The translations under genes were made by a program, and so were the position numbers. Of a DNA stretch of 64,000 bases, positions 46,626 to 55,401 are shown piece by piece. The notes under the pieces were generated by a model that had not been told where the DNA came from, ran no database searches, and was given only the letters and a program-made list of their open reading frames with translations. Every line of letters begins with the position of its first letter. Positions within the stretch are counted from its first letter, which is position 1. The stretch is from Peribacillus cavernae (GTDB lineage: Bacteria; Bacillota; Bacilli; Bacillales; DSM-1321): positions 1 to 64,000 of the forward strand of contig NZ_RYZZ01000016.1 of the NCBI RefSeq assembly GCF_003989135.1, written 5' to 3'.

Positions 46626-46811
46626 TCATTCAGATTTAAACACCCCCTGAATCATTTTATTGCGGACTCCTGGCATATTCAATGTGCTGGTTACGAGAAA
46701 CTTTCTCAAAAAACCGGTTGACAGTACAGTATTCAACAGCAAATAACGGTAACGAAAGCCGAAATAAACCGCTCCTCCAAGCATCGTGAATCTCAAAAGT
46801 AATCGAAGCAT
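46626..46811 (-). CDS. yqgO: YqgO family small protein
   Basis: A 61-residue protein beginning MLRLLLRFTMLGGAVYFGFR with one hydrophobic segment and a basic C-terminal half. It matches YqgO by position between gluP and yqgN. GGAGGG lies before the ATG. The function is unknown. Confidence 0.75.
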   Translation of the reverse strand: MLRLLLRFTMLGGAVYFGFRYRYLLLNTVLSTGFLRKFLVTSTLNMPGVRNKMIQGVFKSE

Positions 46812-46853
46812 AGCTATCCCTCCTGCTTGTAGTTTGCCAAAGCAGAGGAATTT

Positions 46854-47648
46854 TTATGAGTTAAACATTTTGAATGATAGAAGCGCACAAATCGAAGCAA
46901 GCGCAATCGCAGACGCATTGATTACATCATTATTAAACCATCTGCATCCTTTTATCAGCCCCGTGCTTTCCCCGCAATGAACCGTTTTTTCCGTTTCCAA
47001 TCCGCATTTCCTGCAGCGGAACCTGGCCTGGATCAAGGCGCCGAGCAGAGTATCGAAAAGATTGCCGAGAAATCCAAAAAGAACCGCCAACAGGAGCCAC
47101 GGATGCCACGGCAATCCAAAGAGAACCACGGCAAAAACAGCAATCAGCCCCGCGCCCAAGACTGCAGCTGTGCTGCCTAAAAGCGAGACAGCCCCCGAAG
47201 TCCCTCTTTCAACCGATCTTAGATGTAAAATATAGAAAGGCCTCTGCTTGCTTAATACACCGATTTCCGAAGCCCACGTATCAGAATTGGCTGCCGCAAT
47301 CGACACGATAAATACGAAAAGCGATAACTCAGAAGGGGTAAAAAAGTGAATACATGACGCAATCGCCGCTATCCCCCCATTGGCCAGTACCTGCTGCCAA
47401 TCTCTGGCGTCCCCTTTTTGCAGCTTTTCTTCTACATGTTTCTTTTTCGACGCCTTAAATTTGGACCAGAAGCTTGAACTTGCAAAAAAGACCCCTAACA
47501 GCAATAGGCCAGCGAGTTCAAAGCCAAGCAACACCGAAACGCCGACAAGAACGGTTGCAGCGGCACCTGATTTAGAAAGTGACTTTACAAGGTAACCAAC
47601 TATTGCAGTGATCAGGATAAAACCGAGATAAAGATAATTACCCAACAT
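46854..47648 (-). CDS. DUF92 family membrane protein
   Basis: A 264-residue polytopic protein of the DUF92 family (TMEM19-like): about six membrane segments and the conserved AAANSDTWASEIGVLSK and GTSGAVSLLGS blocks, plus a CRKCG/HCG Cys-His cluster near residue 215. Plant and cyanobacterial members act in phytyl-phosphate metabolism; the bacterial role is unknown. The start is taken at ATG 47648, which overlaps the end of the folate cyclo-ligase gene by 11 bases. Confidence 0.85.
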   Translation of the reverse strand: MLGNYLYLGFILITAIVGYLVKSLSKSGAAATVLVGVSVLLGFELAGLLLLGVFFASSSFWSKFKASKKKHVEEKLQKGDARDWQQVLANGGIAAIASCIHFFTPSELSLFVFIVSIAAANSDTWASEIGVLSKQRPFYILHLRSVERGTSGAVSLLGSTAAVLGAGLIAVFAVVLFGLPWHPWLLLAVLFGFLGNLFDTLLGALIQARFRCRKCGLETEKTVHCGESTGLIKGCRWFNNDVINASAIALASICALLSFKMFNS

Positions 47649-48213
47649 TACAGGCATATACCTTTTCAGGAGTGATAAGCTTTGATACGGGTATATCATG
47701 TGTTTCAACCGGCAATGTTGGCATTAGCTGTACATCGAATGCGAGAGAAAGGACAGGTCCTGTATAAGAAGGAAGAAAGCGATCATAATAGCCGCCTCCA
47801 AAGCCGAGACGATAACCGGACCTGGTAAAACCAAGACCCGGTACGACCAGTAAATCTATTTCATCTTTGGATACCTTTTCCGTTATAGACGGGATCGGTT
47901 CCCAAAGGCCAAAATAAACCTTTTCAAGCTGATCAAAAGAGACGATTTTCCTGAATTGGATGGATTTATTCCCCGGAAGGCATTTTGGTACCGCTATTTC
48001 CTTCCCCTGCTCCCATGCCTGCTTTATGATGTCCCTTGTATCCACTTCAGGGTGATTGGAGATCGTGATCCCAATCACCCTTGCTTTCTCCCACTCTTCA
48101 AGTGAATACAGCCGAAGTGCGATTTTCTCGGAAAGGCTGCGGTAATCCGATTCAGTAAGCTTCTGCAAGGCCGCTTTCAGCTGCTTGCGAAGGTTTTTTT
48201 TTGCTTCCGTCAT
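47638..48213 (-). CDS. yqgN: 5-formyltetrahydrofolate cyclo-ligase
   Basis: A 191-residue enzyme that converts 5-formyl-THF to 5,10-methenyl-THF with ATP. Motifs: RKQLKAALQKL at the N-terminus, the VPGLGFTRSGYRLGFGGGYYDRFL block that binds phosphate and folate, and LAFDVQL near the end. GGGAGG lies about 10 bases before the ATG. It links to the folate-dependent glycine cleavage system elsewhere in the window. Confidence 0.92.
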   Translation of the reverse strand: MTEAKKNLRKQLKAALQKLTESDYRSLSEKIALRLYSLEEWEKARVIGITISNHPEVDTRDIIKQAWEQGKEIAVPKCLPGNKSIQFRKIVSFDQLEKVYFGLWEPIPSITEKVSKDEIDLLVVPGLGFTRSGYRLGFGGGYYDRFLPSYTGPVLSLAFDVQLMPTLPVETHDIPVSKLITPEKVYACNVG

Positions 48214-48274
48214 TGCATTAAAGCCTCCCTGATAAATGTTGTAATATGTATAATAGTCAGCAGCCCTGAATATA

Positions 48275-48303
48275 AAAAAACAACAGGAAAGGATTCCTGT
48301 TGC
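48275..48303 (-). terminator. Terminator of rpmG
   Basis: CAACAGGA pairs with TCCTGTTG and is followed on the minus strand by TTTTTTT. Confidence 0.8.
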
Positions 48304-48453
48304 TTACTTTGTTTCACGGTGAGCTGTACTGCGGTTTTCTCTTGGGCAGAACTTTTTAAGCTCAAGACGATCTGGATTGTTACGTTTATTTTTTTTAGAA
48401 ATATAGTTACGGTCTCCACATTCCGTGCAAGCCAACGTAATATTCACGCGCAT
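48304..48453 (-). CDS. rpmGA: Ribosomal protein L33 (RpmGA type)
   Basis: A 49-residue large-subunit ribosomal protein: [20 protein letters not shown] followed by [20 protein letters not shown] and a short basic tail. Only the CTEC pair and one later Cys are kept, so it resembles B. subtilis RpmGA. GGAGGG precedes the ATG. It has its own terminator just before yqgN. Confidence 0.93.
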   Translation of the reverse strand: MRVNITLACTECGDRNYISKKNKRNNPDRLELKKFCPRENRSTAHRETK

Positions 48454-48570
48454 GTGTATTTCCCTCCAAACATTAATGACTTGTTCACATAGGACTTTTC
48501 TATAATAGCATTATTCACTATGAAATGCTAGCCTGTTTTTTGGGGAAAACAACGAATTTTGCGCATGTTG

Positions 48571-49176
48571 TCATATGTTCAAGTTTGGGCCTGCAGCAAG
48601 CAAGCTGTCATTAATGAATTTTGCTTCTTCCTGCGTCGCCGAAGATATCACCCAGGCGATGGCTTCGGCGGAATCCTGCGGCAGAATAGCGGTTTCAAAG
48701 GAAAACATACTGCTTACCTCACCCTTTGCAAGCGGGGAAAAGGCGAGAATGCCTTCTTTAAGGGATTTAAAACAGCCATTTTGGTAAAGATGCTTTTTTC
48801 CCTGGATACAATATTGAGAAATACCTTTCCCATTCATGAGGCCGCCGATTAACGCAACCGAGGTTTGTCCAATATGCATAATTGCTTTCTCACCCGGACT
48901 GTAAAATGCCACAGTCTGGCGTTCTAATAAATTTTCGTAATGAAACATAATTTTCGGGATCAGCTTTTCTTTTGAAGAATTTTTTATTGTGAACTTAAAA
49001 AAGGTAACCTGCCTCTTTGTAAAGGACTGAATCAAGGTTCTGACTTCACCGTTTGCATAACTTGCCGATTCATCCGTTACCCAGTCAAAGGTCCCATCCA
49101 GCCAGATTCCCGCCTTTAGGCTTTTCCGGGAAGTTTCTTGTTTCAATTTCGGTTGATATGCTGACAGACTGATCAT
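48571..49176 (-). CDS. Unknown conserved-looking protein, 201 residues
   Basis: A soluble protein rich in beta strand by eye (SVALIGGLMNGKG, VTFFKFTIKNSS, MFSFETAIL). The middle stretch (IKNSSKEKLIPKIMFHYENL) recalls an immunoglobulin-like or adhesin-type sheet, but I do not recognise a family. It lies alone in its transcription unit. Confidence 0.6.
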   Translation of the reverse strand: MISLSAYQPKLKQETSRKSLKAGIWLDGTFDWVTDESASYANGEVRTLIQSFTKRQVTFFKFTIKNSSKEKLIPKIMFHYENLLERQTVAFYSPGEKAIMHIGQTSVALIGGLMNGKGISQYCIQGKKHLYQNGCFKSLKEGILAFSPLAKGEVSSMFSFETAILPQDSAEAIAWVISSATQEEAKFINDSLLAAGPNLNI

Positions 49177-49591
49177 GCTTGCTTTTCCCCCTTCAGAATA
49201 ATGTAGTAAGAGAAACCTTAGCAGTTAACTGTGGATTTTCATTCCCGTTGCATTTGTTTTTACTAATTCAATATAGCGCCTACATATAGAAAAATTTTCA
49301 ATGTTTTCAAAAAATTCTATACCTTTATCGTAGCACTGAACCAGTAGAGGTACAATGAACGCATTTTGTCGAGTTTTACCCCCCTTTATTTTACAGGAAC
49401 AAAACCAGTAAAAAATTTTTTATATAAGCCATAAATCAAATAAAGCGAACCTGTTTCGACAAACTTGCAGCTATTTATCTGACAAAAAATTCTCTACTTT
49501 TAAAATTATCCGATGGAAAATAGCCACAGAAACTTCAAAATTGTGTATCATTGATTTTGTGCTTGAGAATTTAAGCTTCAGAGGTGGAAAC
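49177..49591. other. AT-rich intergenic, no gene seen
   Basis: A long divergent intergenic region with T- and A-runs but no open frame with a ribosome binding site and no clear hairpin. It probably holds the promoters of the two flanking genes. Confidence 0.5.
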
Positions 49592-49987
49592 ATGGATATA
49601 GTCTTCATATCTTTATTAACAGTGGCAATTTTGCTGCTTATTTTTTCTTTCTTTAAGAAAGACAATGTAAAAAAGCTTGAGGAAGAATTAGAAGAACTCA
49701 CGCTTAGCCATATGCAAGACATCTACCAATTAAAAAGAAAAGTCAAAGTTCTTGAAGAAGAGTTATTAATCGGGGAAAGTTCCGGACAAACCCTAGTACC
49801 TCCCCAGTCTGTAAGGTCAGTCGTTAAAAATCAGCCACAAATAAATGAAATACTTAAAGTTCAAGTATTATCATTATATCAGCAAGGCCTTTCCTTAGAA
49901 CAGATCGCGAAGCAATCTACATTAGCAGTGGAAACCGTACGAAACATCATTGAGAAAAGTAGATCGATAGGACTGCACAATGAATAA
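49592..49987 (+). CDS. Membrane-anchored coiled-coil protein with HTH-like end
   Basis: A 131-residue protein: one N-terminal membrane segment (residues 3-20), a coiled coil (about 25-60, KKLEEELEELTLSHMQDIYQ), and a C-terminal region (LSLYQQGLSLEQIAKQSTL, then VETVRNIIEKS) that looks like a sigma-factor-type helix-turn-helix. AGAGGTGG lies before the ATG at 49592. It overlaps the next gene. It may correspond to the small genes that follow pst in B. subtilis (yqzC/yqzD), but that is a guess. Confidence 0.65.
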   Translation: MDIVFISLLTVAILLLIFSFFKKDNVKKLEEELEELTLSHMQDIYQLKRKVKVLEEELLIGESSGQTLVPPQSVRSVVKNQPQINEILKVQVLSLYQQGLSLEQIAKQSTLAVETVRNIIEKSRSIGLHNE

Positions 49988-50501
49988 AGGAACAATCCAG
50001 GCATTTGCTGCAGGAATCATTCTCTCGACAGGGGTGATTGCAGGATATGGACACTGGTTCCAACCAAACGATGATCAAGCCATTAGCCTGCAGGAAGCAA
50101 AAAGGCTGCTGAAGCAAGAGGGATATGAGGTTACTCCCTCTTTAAAAGAAGAAGAGACTCGAGAAACAGCTAAGAGTAAAGAGCCAGAATCAACGGAAAA
50201 ACAGCTGGCTGAAAAGAGTCGCAAACCTATTCCAAAGCAGGATATCGGAGAAAAGGAAGGTAATCACGCTTCACAAACTAAGAAAAGTGAAGCAACAGCC
50301 GCCTATACGCTGTCGATTCGATCAGGAATGACAACCGGTGATATTGCCGTACTACTGGCTAATGAAGGAATTTTAAAGGACGCTTCCGCTTTTGAGCATT
50401 ATCTGGAACAAAATGAACTGAGCAAGCGTATTCAAATCGGTGAATACGTCCTCACAGACAATATGACAATCCAACAGGCTGCAAAAACTATCACGAAATA
50501 G
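49980..50501 (+). CDS. MltG/YceG-like domain protein
   Basis: A 173-residue protein with an N-terminal hydrophobic segment (about residues 8-25), a charged linker (50-105) and a C-terminal domain (YTLSIRSGMTTGDIAVLLAN, then EGILKDASAFEHYLEQNEL) that looks like the small LysM-like module of YceG/MltG lytic transglycosylases but lacks their catalytic domain. It overlaps the preceding gene by 8 bases. Confidence 0.7.
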   Translation: MNKGTIQAFAAGIILSTGVIAGYGHWFQPNDDQAISLQEAKRLLKQEGYEVTPSLKEEETRETAKSKEPESTEKQLAEKSRKPIPKQDIGEKEGNHASQTKKSEATAAYTLSIRSGMTTGDIAVLLANEGILKDASAFEHYLEQNELSKRIQIGEYVLTDNMTIQQAAKTITK

Positions 50502-50503
50502 AA

Positions 50504-50532
50504 ACAGCCATGGCTGTTTTGGCCATGGCTTT
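50504..50532. terminator. Bidirectional terminator
   Basis: AGCCATGGC pairs with GCCATGGCT across TGTTTTG, between convergent genes. Confidence 0.7.
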
Positions 50533-50539
50533 CTACTTA

Positions 50540-51190
50540 TTAGTCGTTCAAATCAAAATGTCGTCCTTTGACGAGATAATAGATACTTTCCGCGATATTG
50601 GTCGTATGGTCAGCGGTCCGTTCAAGAAATCTGGCAATAAAGGTCAGTTGTGTGACCTGCTGCAAGTTTTCATGGGATTGCGTGAGCAGGCTTTTGAGGT
50701 TTTCCCCGTATAAGCGGTCAACCTCATCATCCATGTCCGCTATTTTTCTTGCCATCGCTATATCCTCATCTTCAAATGCCTGTATCGAGAGCTGGATCAT
50801 TTCGATTGTAACATCCTTCATATCCCTTAAATGAGAGAGCGAGTTAATAAATGGCTGTTGGCCGATCCTGATCGTGGACTTAGCAATATTGACGCCAAAG
50901 TCAGCCATTCGCTCAATATCCGAGGCAATTTTGATCGCAGCAATGATTCTCCGCAGATCAATCGCCACTGGCTGTTGTTTGGCGATAAGCAAGATGGCAT
51001 AGTCATTAATTTCTTCTTCAAGCAAGTCAGCTTTTGTATCGTCTTCAATTATTTCCAGGGCCATATCGAGATCCTGGTTCTCAAGTGCAGTAAATGACTT
51101 GGAAATCGACTCGGAAGCGAGATTTGCAAGTTCAATAATTTTCACCTTTAAGTGCGCCAACTCCTGTTCAAACTTTTCACGAACTGCCAT
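50540..51190 (-). CDS. phoU: Phosphate signalling protein PhoU
   Basis: A 216-residue protein of two three-helix bundles. Metal-binding motifs EEEINDYA (E/DxxxD, first bundle) and DDEVDRLYGE with ERTADHTTNIAE (second bundle) are present. PhoU damps Pst transport and controls phosphate signalling. The ATG at 51190 fits the family start MAVREKFEQEL; the frame is open to 51298 but overlaps pstB. It is last in the pst operon. Confidence 0.92.
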   Translation of the reverse strand: MAVREKFEQELAHLKVKIIELANLASESISKSFTALENQDLDMALEIIEDDTKADLLEEEINDYAILLIAKQQPVAIDLRRIIAAIKIASDIERMADFGVNIAKSTIRIGQQPFINSLSHLRDMKDVTIEMIQLSIQAFEDEDIAMARKIADMDDEVDRLYGENLKSLLTQSHENLQQVTQLTFIARFLERTADHTTNIAESIYYLVKGRHFDLND

Positions 51191-51215
51191 TCGTCGATTC
51201 AACCCCTGTCTTTTA

Positions 51216-52046
51216 TTATCCAAATCGTCCAGTAATGTAGTCCTCAGTCCTTTTATCCGTCGGATTTGAAAAGATCGTATTTGTATCTTTGTACTCAATG
51301 ACTTCCCCGTTCAGGAAGAATGCAGTTTTGTCAGAAATCCGGGCCGCCTGCTGCATATTATGGGTAACGATGATAATGCTGAATTCCTTCTTCAGCTCTT
51401 GGACAAGCTCCTCGACCTTTAACGTTGAAATAGGGTCAAGTGCAGAAGTTGGTTCATCCATCAGGATGACATCCGGTTCTATTGCAAGACATCTGGCAAT
51501 GCACAAACGCTGCTGCTGTCCGCCTGAGAGCCCGTAAGCATTCTGGTTTAGGCGGTCCTTCACTTCATCCCAAATAGCTGCGCCGCGAAGGCTTTTCTCC
51601 ACGATTTCATCAAGGAGTTTTTTGTTTTTTATCCCATGAATTTTCGGTCCATATGCTACATTTTCAAAAATCGACTTTGGAAAGGGATTTGGCTTTTGGA
51701 AAACCATCCCCACGCGCGTCCGTAAATCTTCTGCTTTATAAGATTTATCGAGAATGTTGCGCCCGCGATATCTGATTTCTCCGGAGGTTTTTACACCTGG
51801 GACAAGTTCGATCATCCTGTTCAATGTTTTAATATAGGTTGATTTTCCGCATCCGGATGGCCCGATAATCGCAGTCACTTCATTTTCGGTGATATCCAAA
51901 TTAATATTTATTAAAGCATGATTCTCTCCATACCACAAGTTCAGATCGGAAGTCTCATATACATGTTCTTTTTGTTCAGCAATTGGTTTATTCATCAGCT
52001 TACTATCCTTTTTAATTTTCTCAGTGATTGATTGTATGGCAGTCAT
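51216..52046 (-). CDS. pstB: Phosphate ABC transporter ATPase PstB
   Basis: A 276-residue ATPase of the phosphate importer. Walker [10 protein letters not shown], signature [13 protein letters not shown], Walker [13 protein letters not shown] and His switch VTHNMQQA are intact. Only one pstB gene is seen, whereas B. subtilis has two. It is separated from pstA by the partial repeat at 52072-52200. Confidence 0.95.
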   Translation of the reverse strand: MTAIQSITEKIKKDSKLMNKPIAEQKEHVYETSDLNLWYGENHALININLDITENEVTAIIGPSGCGKSTYIKTLNRMIELVPGVKTSGEIRYRGRNILDKSYKAEDLRTRVGMVFQKPNPFPKSIFENVAYGPKIHGIKNKKLLDEIVEKSLRGAAIWDEVKDRLNQNAYGLSGGQQQRLCIARCLAIEPDVILMDEPTSALDPISTLKVEELVQELKKEFSIIIVTHNMQQAARISDKTAFFLNGEVIEYKDTNTIFSNPTDKRTEDYITGRFG

Positions 52047-52071
52047 CTTGAAATTCCTCCTTCATCCTCTT

Positions 52072-52145
52072 AGAAAAGCGAAAGCGCCTTGTAAAAAGGA
52101 ACGTCTACTAAAACCTGCGGCATCCTTTACATCGGTGCTAGGCAC
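52072..52145 (+). repeat. Partial copy of the structured repeat element
   Basis: GAAAAGCGAAAGCGCC, then AAGGAACGTCTACTAAAACC and GTGCTAGGCACG, matching the beginning and the final module of the elements at 92 and 25243 but without the central hairpin. It sits inside the pst operon between pstA and pstB. Confidence 0.65.
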
Positions 52146-52230
52146 GTTTCTAAGTTCAAAAGTTATACTTGCTCTTCTTTTAAAAAGTCCGCATTGTTGG
52201 CCGGCCCCATCATTTAACCCCTGTTCAAAC

Positions 52231-53109
52231 TCAATATCTTTTTTGAAATTTATTTCGAATTAACACCGCGATAGAATTCATAAAAATCAGCAGCACAAGC
52301 AGCACAATAATCCCTGCCGCCGCTACACTTTGAAATTCTTCCTGCGGCCTGGAAGTCCAGTTATAAATCTGCATCGGCAGAACGGAAAACGTATCGAATA
52401 CCGTTCTCGGCAGAAAAGCGATAAACACCGGGATCCCTACTACAATAAGCGGCGCTGTTTCACCAATGGCACGTGATAATGCCAGTATTCCCCCTGTCAG
52501 GATTCCAGGAATGGCAGCCGGAAGAACCACTTTAATAATCGTCTGCCACTTTGTCGCCCCCATTCCATATGAAGCCTCGCGCAATTCCTTTGGTACCGCG
52601 CGAACCGCTTCCTGGGACGCGACAATGATTACCGGCAGGACGAGTAAACTCATCGTCAGGCCTGCTGCCAGAACAGAGCTTCCCAGAGCAAGGGCCCTGA
52701 CAAAAATCGTTAATCCAAGCAATCCAAATACAATGGAAGGTACCCCTGCCAGGTTTGAAATATTGACCTGGATGAAGTTTGTAAAACGGTTTTTAACTGC
52801 GTACTCTTCCATGTAGATCGCAGTGCCAACCCCCAATAATAATGAAATCGGTGCGACTGTAGCCATCAGCCAGATTGATCCAATCAGGGCAGCTTTCACA
52901 CCGGCTTCTTCCGGCCTTCTTGATGCGAAGTTTTGTAAAAAGTCAATATTCAAATAACCAATTCCTTGAGTGAATATCCGATAAAGCAATATGGCCAGCA
53001 CAAACAATCCGAACAGAGTTGCCAGGAAGAATAGTCCTTTAAAGATGGTATTGATTAATATGCGTACAGGCATCCTTCTTCCAACGGATTCTTTATTTAT
53101 CAGTTTCAT
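52231..53109 (-). CDS. pstA: Phosphate ABC transporter permease PstA
   Basis: A 292-residue permease with six membrane segments. The ABC-coupling EAA loop is EASYGMGATKWQTIIKVVLPAAIPGI. It pairs with PstC to form the channel. Its ATG shares one base with the pstC stop (TGATG), so translation is coupled. Confidence 0.94.
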   Translation of the reverse strand: MKLINKESVGRRMPVRILINTIFKGLFFLATLFGLFVLAILLYRIFTQGIGYLNIDFLQNFASRRPEEAGVKAALIGSIWLMATVAPISLLLGVGTAIYMEEYAVKNRFTNFIQVNISNLAGVPSIVFGLLGLTIFVRALALGSSVLAAGLTMSLLVLPVIIVASQEAVRAVPKELREASYGMGATKWQTIIKVVLPAAIPGILTGGILALSRAIGETAPLIVVGIPVFIAFLPRTVFDTFSVLPMQIYNWTSRPQEEFQSVAAAGIIVLLVLLIFMNSIAVLIRNKFQKRY

Positions 53110-54056
53110 CAGTATTCCTCCCTAAACTTACGAGAGATAAATTGTGCAAATAGATTCATTGCCAGGGTAAATAGGAACAGCATCATTCCAACAGCATAGA
53201 TACTGTAATAAATCGTAGTGCCATATCCGGCGTCACCCGTGCTGACCTGTACGATATAGGCTGTCATTGTTTGGATCGATGAAGTTACGTCCGTGCTGAG
53301 ATTTGGTGTAGAACCACCGGCAACGGATACAATCATTGTTTCACCAATCGCCCTGGATAATGCCAGCACAATCGATGCCATAATCCCAGAAATTGCAGCA
53401 GGCAGGATGACTTTTATAGCCGTTTCCAATTTGGTTGCCCCCAGTGCAAAAGCACCCTCCTTAATCGAATTCGGTACAGAGGACATGGCATCCTCTGATA
53501 AAGAAGCAATCATTGGCGTAATCATAATTCCAACTACGATTCCAGGACTCAGCGCATTAAAGATTTCAAGCGAAGGAATGAAACTTCTTAAGATAGGCGT
53601 AACAAATGTCAATGCAAAGAAACCATAAACAATTGTCGGGATTCCAGCCAATACTTCTAAAATCGGTTTGATGATCCTTCTGGTTTTTTCTGATGCATAT
53701 TCACTCAAATAAATGGCAGTTGCAAGTCCGATAGGAACGGCGACCAGCGCGGCAATTCCTGTCACTTTAAGCGTACCGGATATTAACGGCATAATGCCGT
53801 ATGAAGCAGAAGTTTCAGAGAACGGATACCATTTTTGTGCTGTAAAAAATTCTTTTAGTGAAACTCTGTCAAAAAAAGTAAACGTCTCGAAAATTAATGT
53901 AAATACAATTCCAAGTGTAGTTAAAACCGAGATTATCGCGGTCAATAGCAGCAGTCCAGGAATGATTTTCTCAACATTCAGTCGATTGCTCTTTTTGCTT
54001 TTCTTATCCATTATCATTTGTTGAACAGAATACTTTTCTGTGTTGCCAAGTGCCAA
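53109..54056 (-). CDS. pstC: Phosphate ABC transporter permease PstC
   Basis: A 315-residue permease with six membrane segments; EAA loop EGAFALGATKLETAIKVILPAAISGI. The frame is open to 54122, but AAAGGGG lies about 8 bases before TTG 54056, and the longer form would run through the hairpin at 54083-54122. Confidence 0.92.
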   Translation of the reverse strand: MALGNTEKYSVQQMIMDKKSKKSNRLNVEKIIPGLLLLTAIISVLTTLGIVFTLIFETFTFFDRVSLKEFFTAQKWYPFSETSASYGIMPLISGTLKVTGIAALVAVPIGLATAIYLSEYASEKTRRIIKPILEVLAGIPTIVYGFFALTFVTPILRSFIPSLEIFNALSPGIVVGIMITPMIASLSEDAMSSVPNSIKEGAFALGATKLETAIKVILPAAISGIMASIVLALSRAIGETMIVSVAGGSTPNLSTDVTSSIQTMTAYIVQVSTGDAGYGTTIYYSIYAVGMMLFLFTLAMNLFAQFISRKFREEY

Positions 54057-54082
54057 AACGAAAACCCCTTTCCATCCAAGGC

Positions 54083-54122
54083 ATGGCTGAAAGAGAAGCG
54101 AATCCGCTTCTCTTTCAGCCAT
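54083..54122 (-). promoter_or_regulatory. pstS-pstC intercistronic hairpin
   Basis: Perfect 18-base arms (ATGGCTGAAAGAGAAGCG and its complement) with a 4-base loop and no long T run. In B. subtilis a similar stem stabilises pstS mRNA and lowers the downstream genes; the same is likely here. Confidence 0.75.
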
Positions 54123-54139
54123 ATTTTCTGAGCGAACCC

Positions 54140-55108
54140 CTATTTTGTTAATTCAGCCAGTTGATCCTGACCTTTTTTGTATTCTTCTTCAGGAAGCTTT
54201 ACATAACCGACTTCTTCGGATAATTCCGCTGCATTCTCCAGTACGAATTCAGTGTAATCGGCAACCTGCTCTTTTTCTTCAATTGCTTTATTAGCTACAT
54301 ACGTAAACAGTGGACGGGATAAAGGCGCATATTCTCCGCTTTCGATCGTCTCTTTGGTTGGTTCCACCGGCCCGTTTCCATTGTCGATTTTTACAACCTT
54401 TAATTTATCTTTGTTTTCTTCATAATAAGCATATCCAAAGAAACCGATGGCGTTTTTGTCACCACTCACACCTTGTACCAGCACGTTATCATCTTCAGAA
54501 AGAGTCGCGTTAGATACAAGCGGCTTTTCTTCAAGGATTACTTCGTTAAAGTAATCATATGTTCCTGAATCAGTTCCAGGAGAGTAAAATTTAATTTCTT
54601 CTTTTGGCCATTCAGGACGGATATCTGACCATTTTTTTGCTTTGCCTGTATCGACCCATAATTTTCTCAAATCTTCAACAGTCAAGGAATCAATGAATTC
54701 ATTATCTTTATTGACTACAACTGTTAAACCATCGAATGCCACTTTGAATTCTGTATAGTCAATTCCTTTTTCCTCTAGCTTAGCTTTTTCTTCATCTTTG
54801 ATAGGACGTGAAGCATTACTCATATCAGTTTCACCGGCAATTAGTTTCTCAAAGCCGCCGCCAGTTCCTGCGAAACCAACTGAAACTTTCACTTCCGGCT
54901 GCTCAGCCATATATTCTTCAGCAACTGCTTCCATAATTGGATATACTGTAGAAGATCCGTCGATTAAAACATCACCTTTAAGTTGCTTGTCCGATGCTGC
55001 AGATCCATTGCCATCGCCATTGCCTGCATCACCTGAACCGCAAGCAGCAGTTACAGCAATTACCCCGCTCATCATAGCTGTCAATGCCATAAACTTAAAA
55101 CTTTTCAT
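54140..55108 (-). CDS. pstS: Phosphate-binding lipoprotein PstS
   Basis: A 322-residue substrate-binding lipoprotein. The signal peptide with lipobox TAAC places the lipidated Cys at 23, followed by a Gly/Asp/Asn-rich linker. Phosphate-binding blocks DGSSTVYPI, FAGTGGGFEKL and SPGTDSGTYDYF are present. It captures phosphate at the outer face for PstCAB and is the first gene of the operon. Confidence 0.95.
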   Translation of the reverse strand: MKSFKFMALTAMMSGVIAVTAACGSGDAGNGDGNGSAASDKQLKGDVLIDGSSTVYPIMEAVAEEYMAEQPEVKVSVGFAGTGGGFEKLIAGETDMSNASRPIKDEEKAKLEEKGIDYTEFKVAFDGLTVVVNKDNEFIDSLTVEDLRKLWVDTGKAKKWSDIRPEWPKEEIKFYSPGTDSGTYDYFNEVILEEKPLVSNATLSEDDNVLVQGVSGDKNAIGFFGYAYYEENKDKLKVVKIDNGNGPVEPTKETIESGEYAPLSRPLFTYVANKAIEEKEQVADYTEFVLENAAELSEEVGYVKLPEEEYKKGQDQLAELTK

Positions 55109-55180
55109 TCCCGAATTCCTCCTACGAGATTTAGTTGTTTTGTCCTACATACCAAGAATAAAGCTTTACTATTAACCGGG

Positions 55181-55228
55181 TTTTAACGGTTTGTAAATAT
55201 TACGTAAATAACGTTTAGAAAATGTAAA
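55181..55228 (-). promoter_or_regulatory. PhoP-box array upstream of pstS
   Basis: In gene direction five TTWACA-like hexamers (TTTACA, TAAACG, TTACGT, TTTACA, TTAAAA) follow with 10-11 base spacing, the phasing used by PhoP in bacilli. Phosphate starvation should therefore induce the operon. Confidence 0.8.
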
Positions 55229-55231
55229 CTG

Positions 55232-55247
55232 GAAAAGCGGAAGCGCT
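55232..55247. repeat. Short GAAAAGCGGAAGCGCT repeat
   Basis: A lone copy of the motif that opens the structured repeats, next to the Pho boxes. Confidence 0.5.
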
Positions 55248-55284
55248 AATGTTCTTTTTTAAAATAGGAAAGGGATTAACTCCT

Positions 55285-55335
55285 GGTAATATTAATAAAA
55301 CGCCTCTAAAATATAGAGGCGTTTTTAATATTACC
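55285..55335. terminator. Terminator of pbpA
   Basis: A 23-base stem whose inner part is AAAACGCCTCTA/TAGAGGCGTTTT, with T runs on both strands. Confidence 0.8.
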
Positions 55336-55401
55336 ATATCGGATACTTATTATTTAGCCATTCTGGCTTTCTCTTACTTCAGATTGTTCCTTCTGTACTT
55401 C

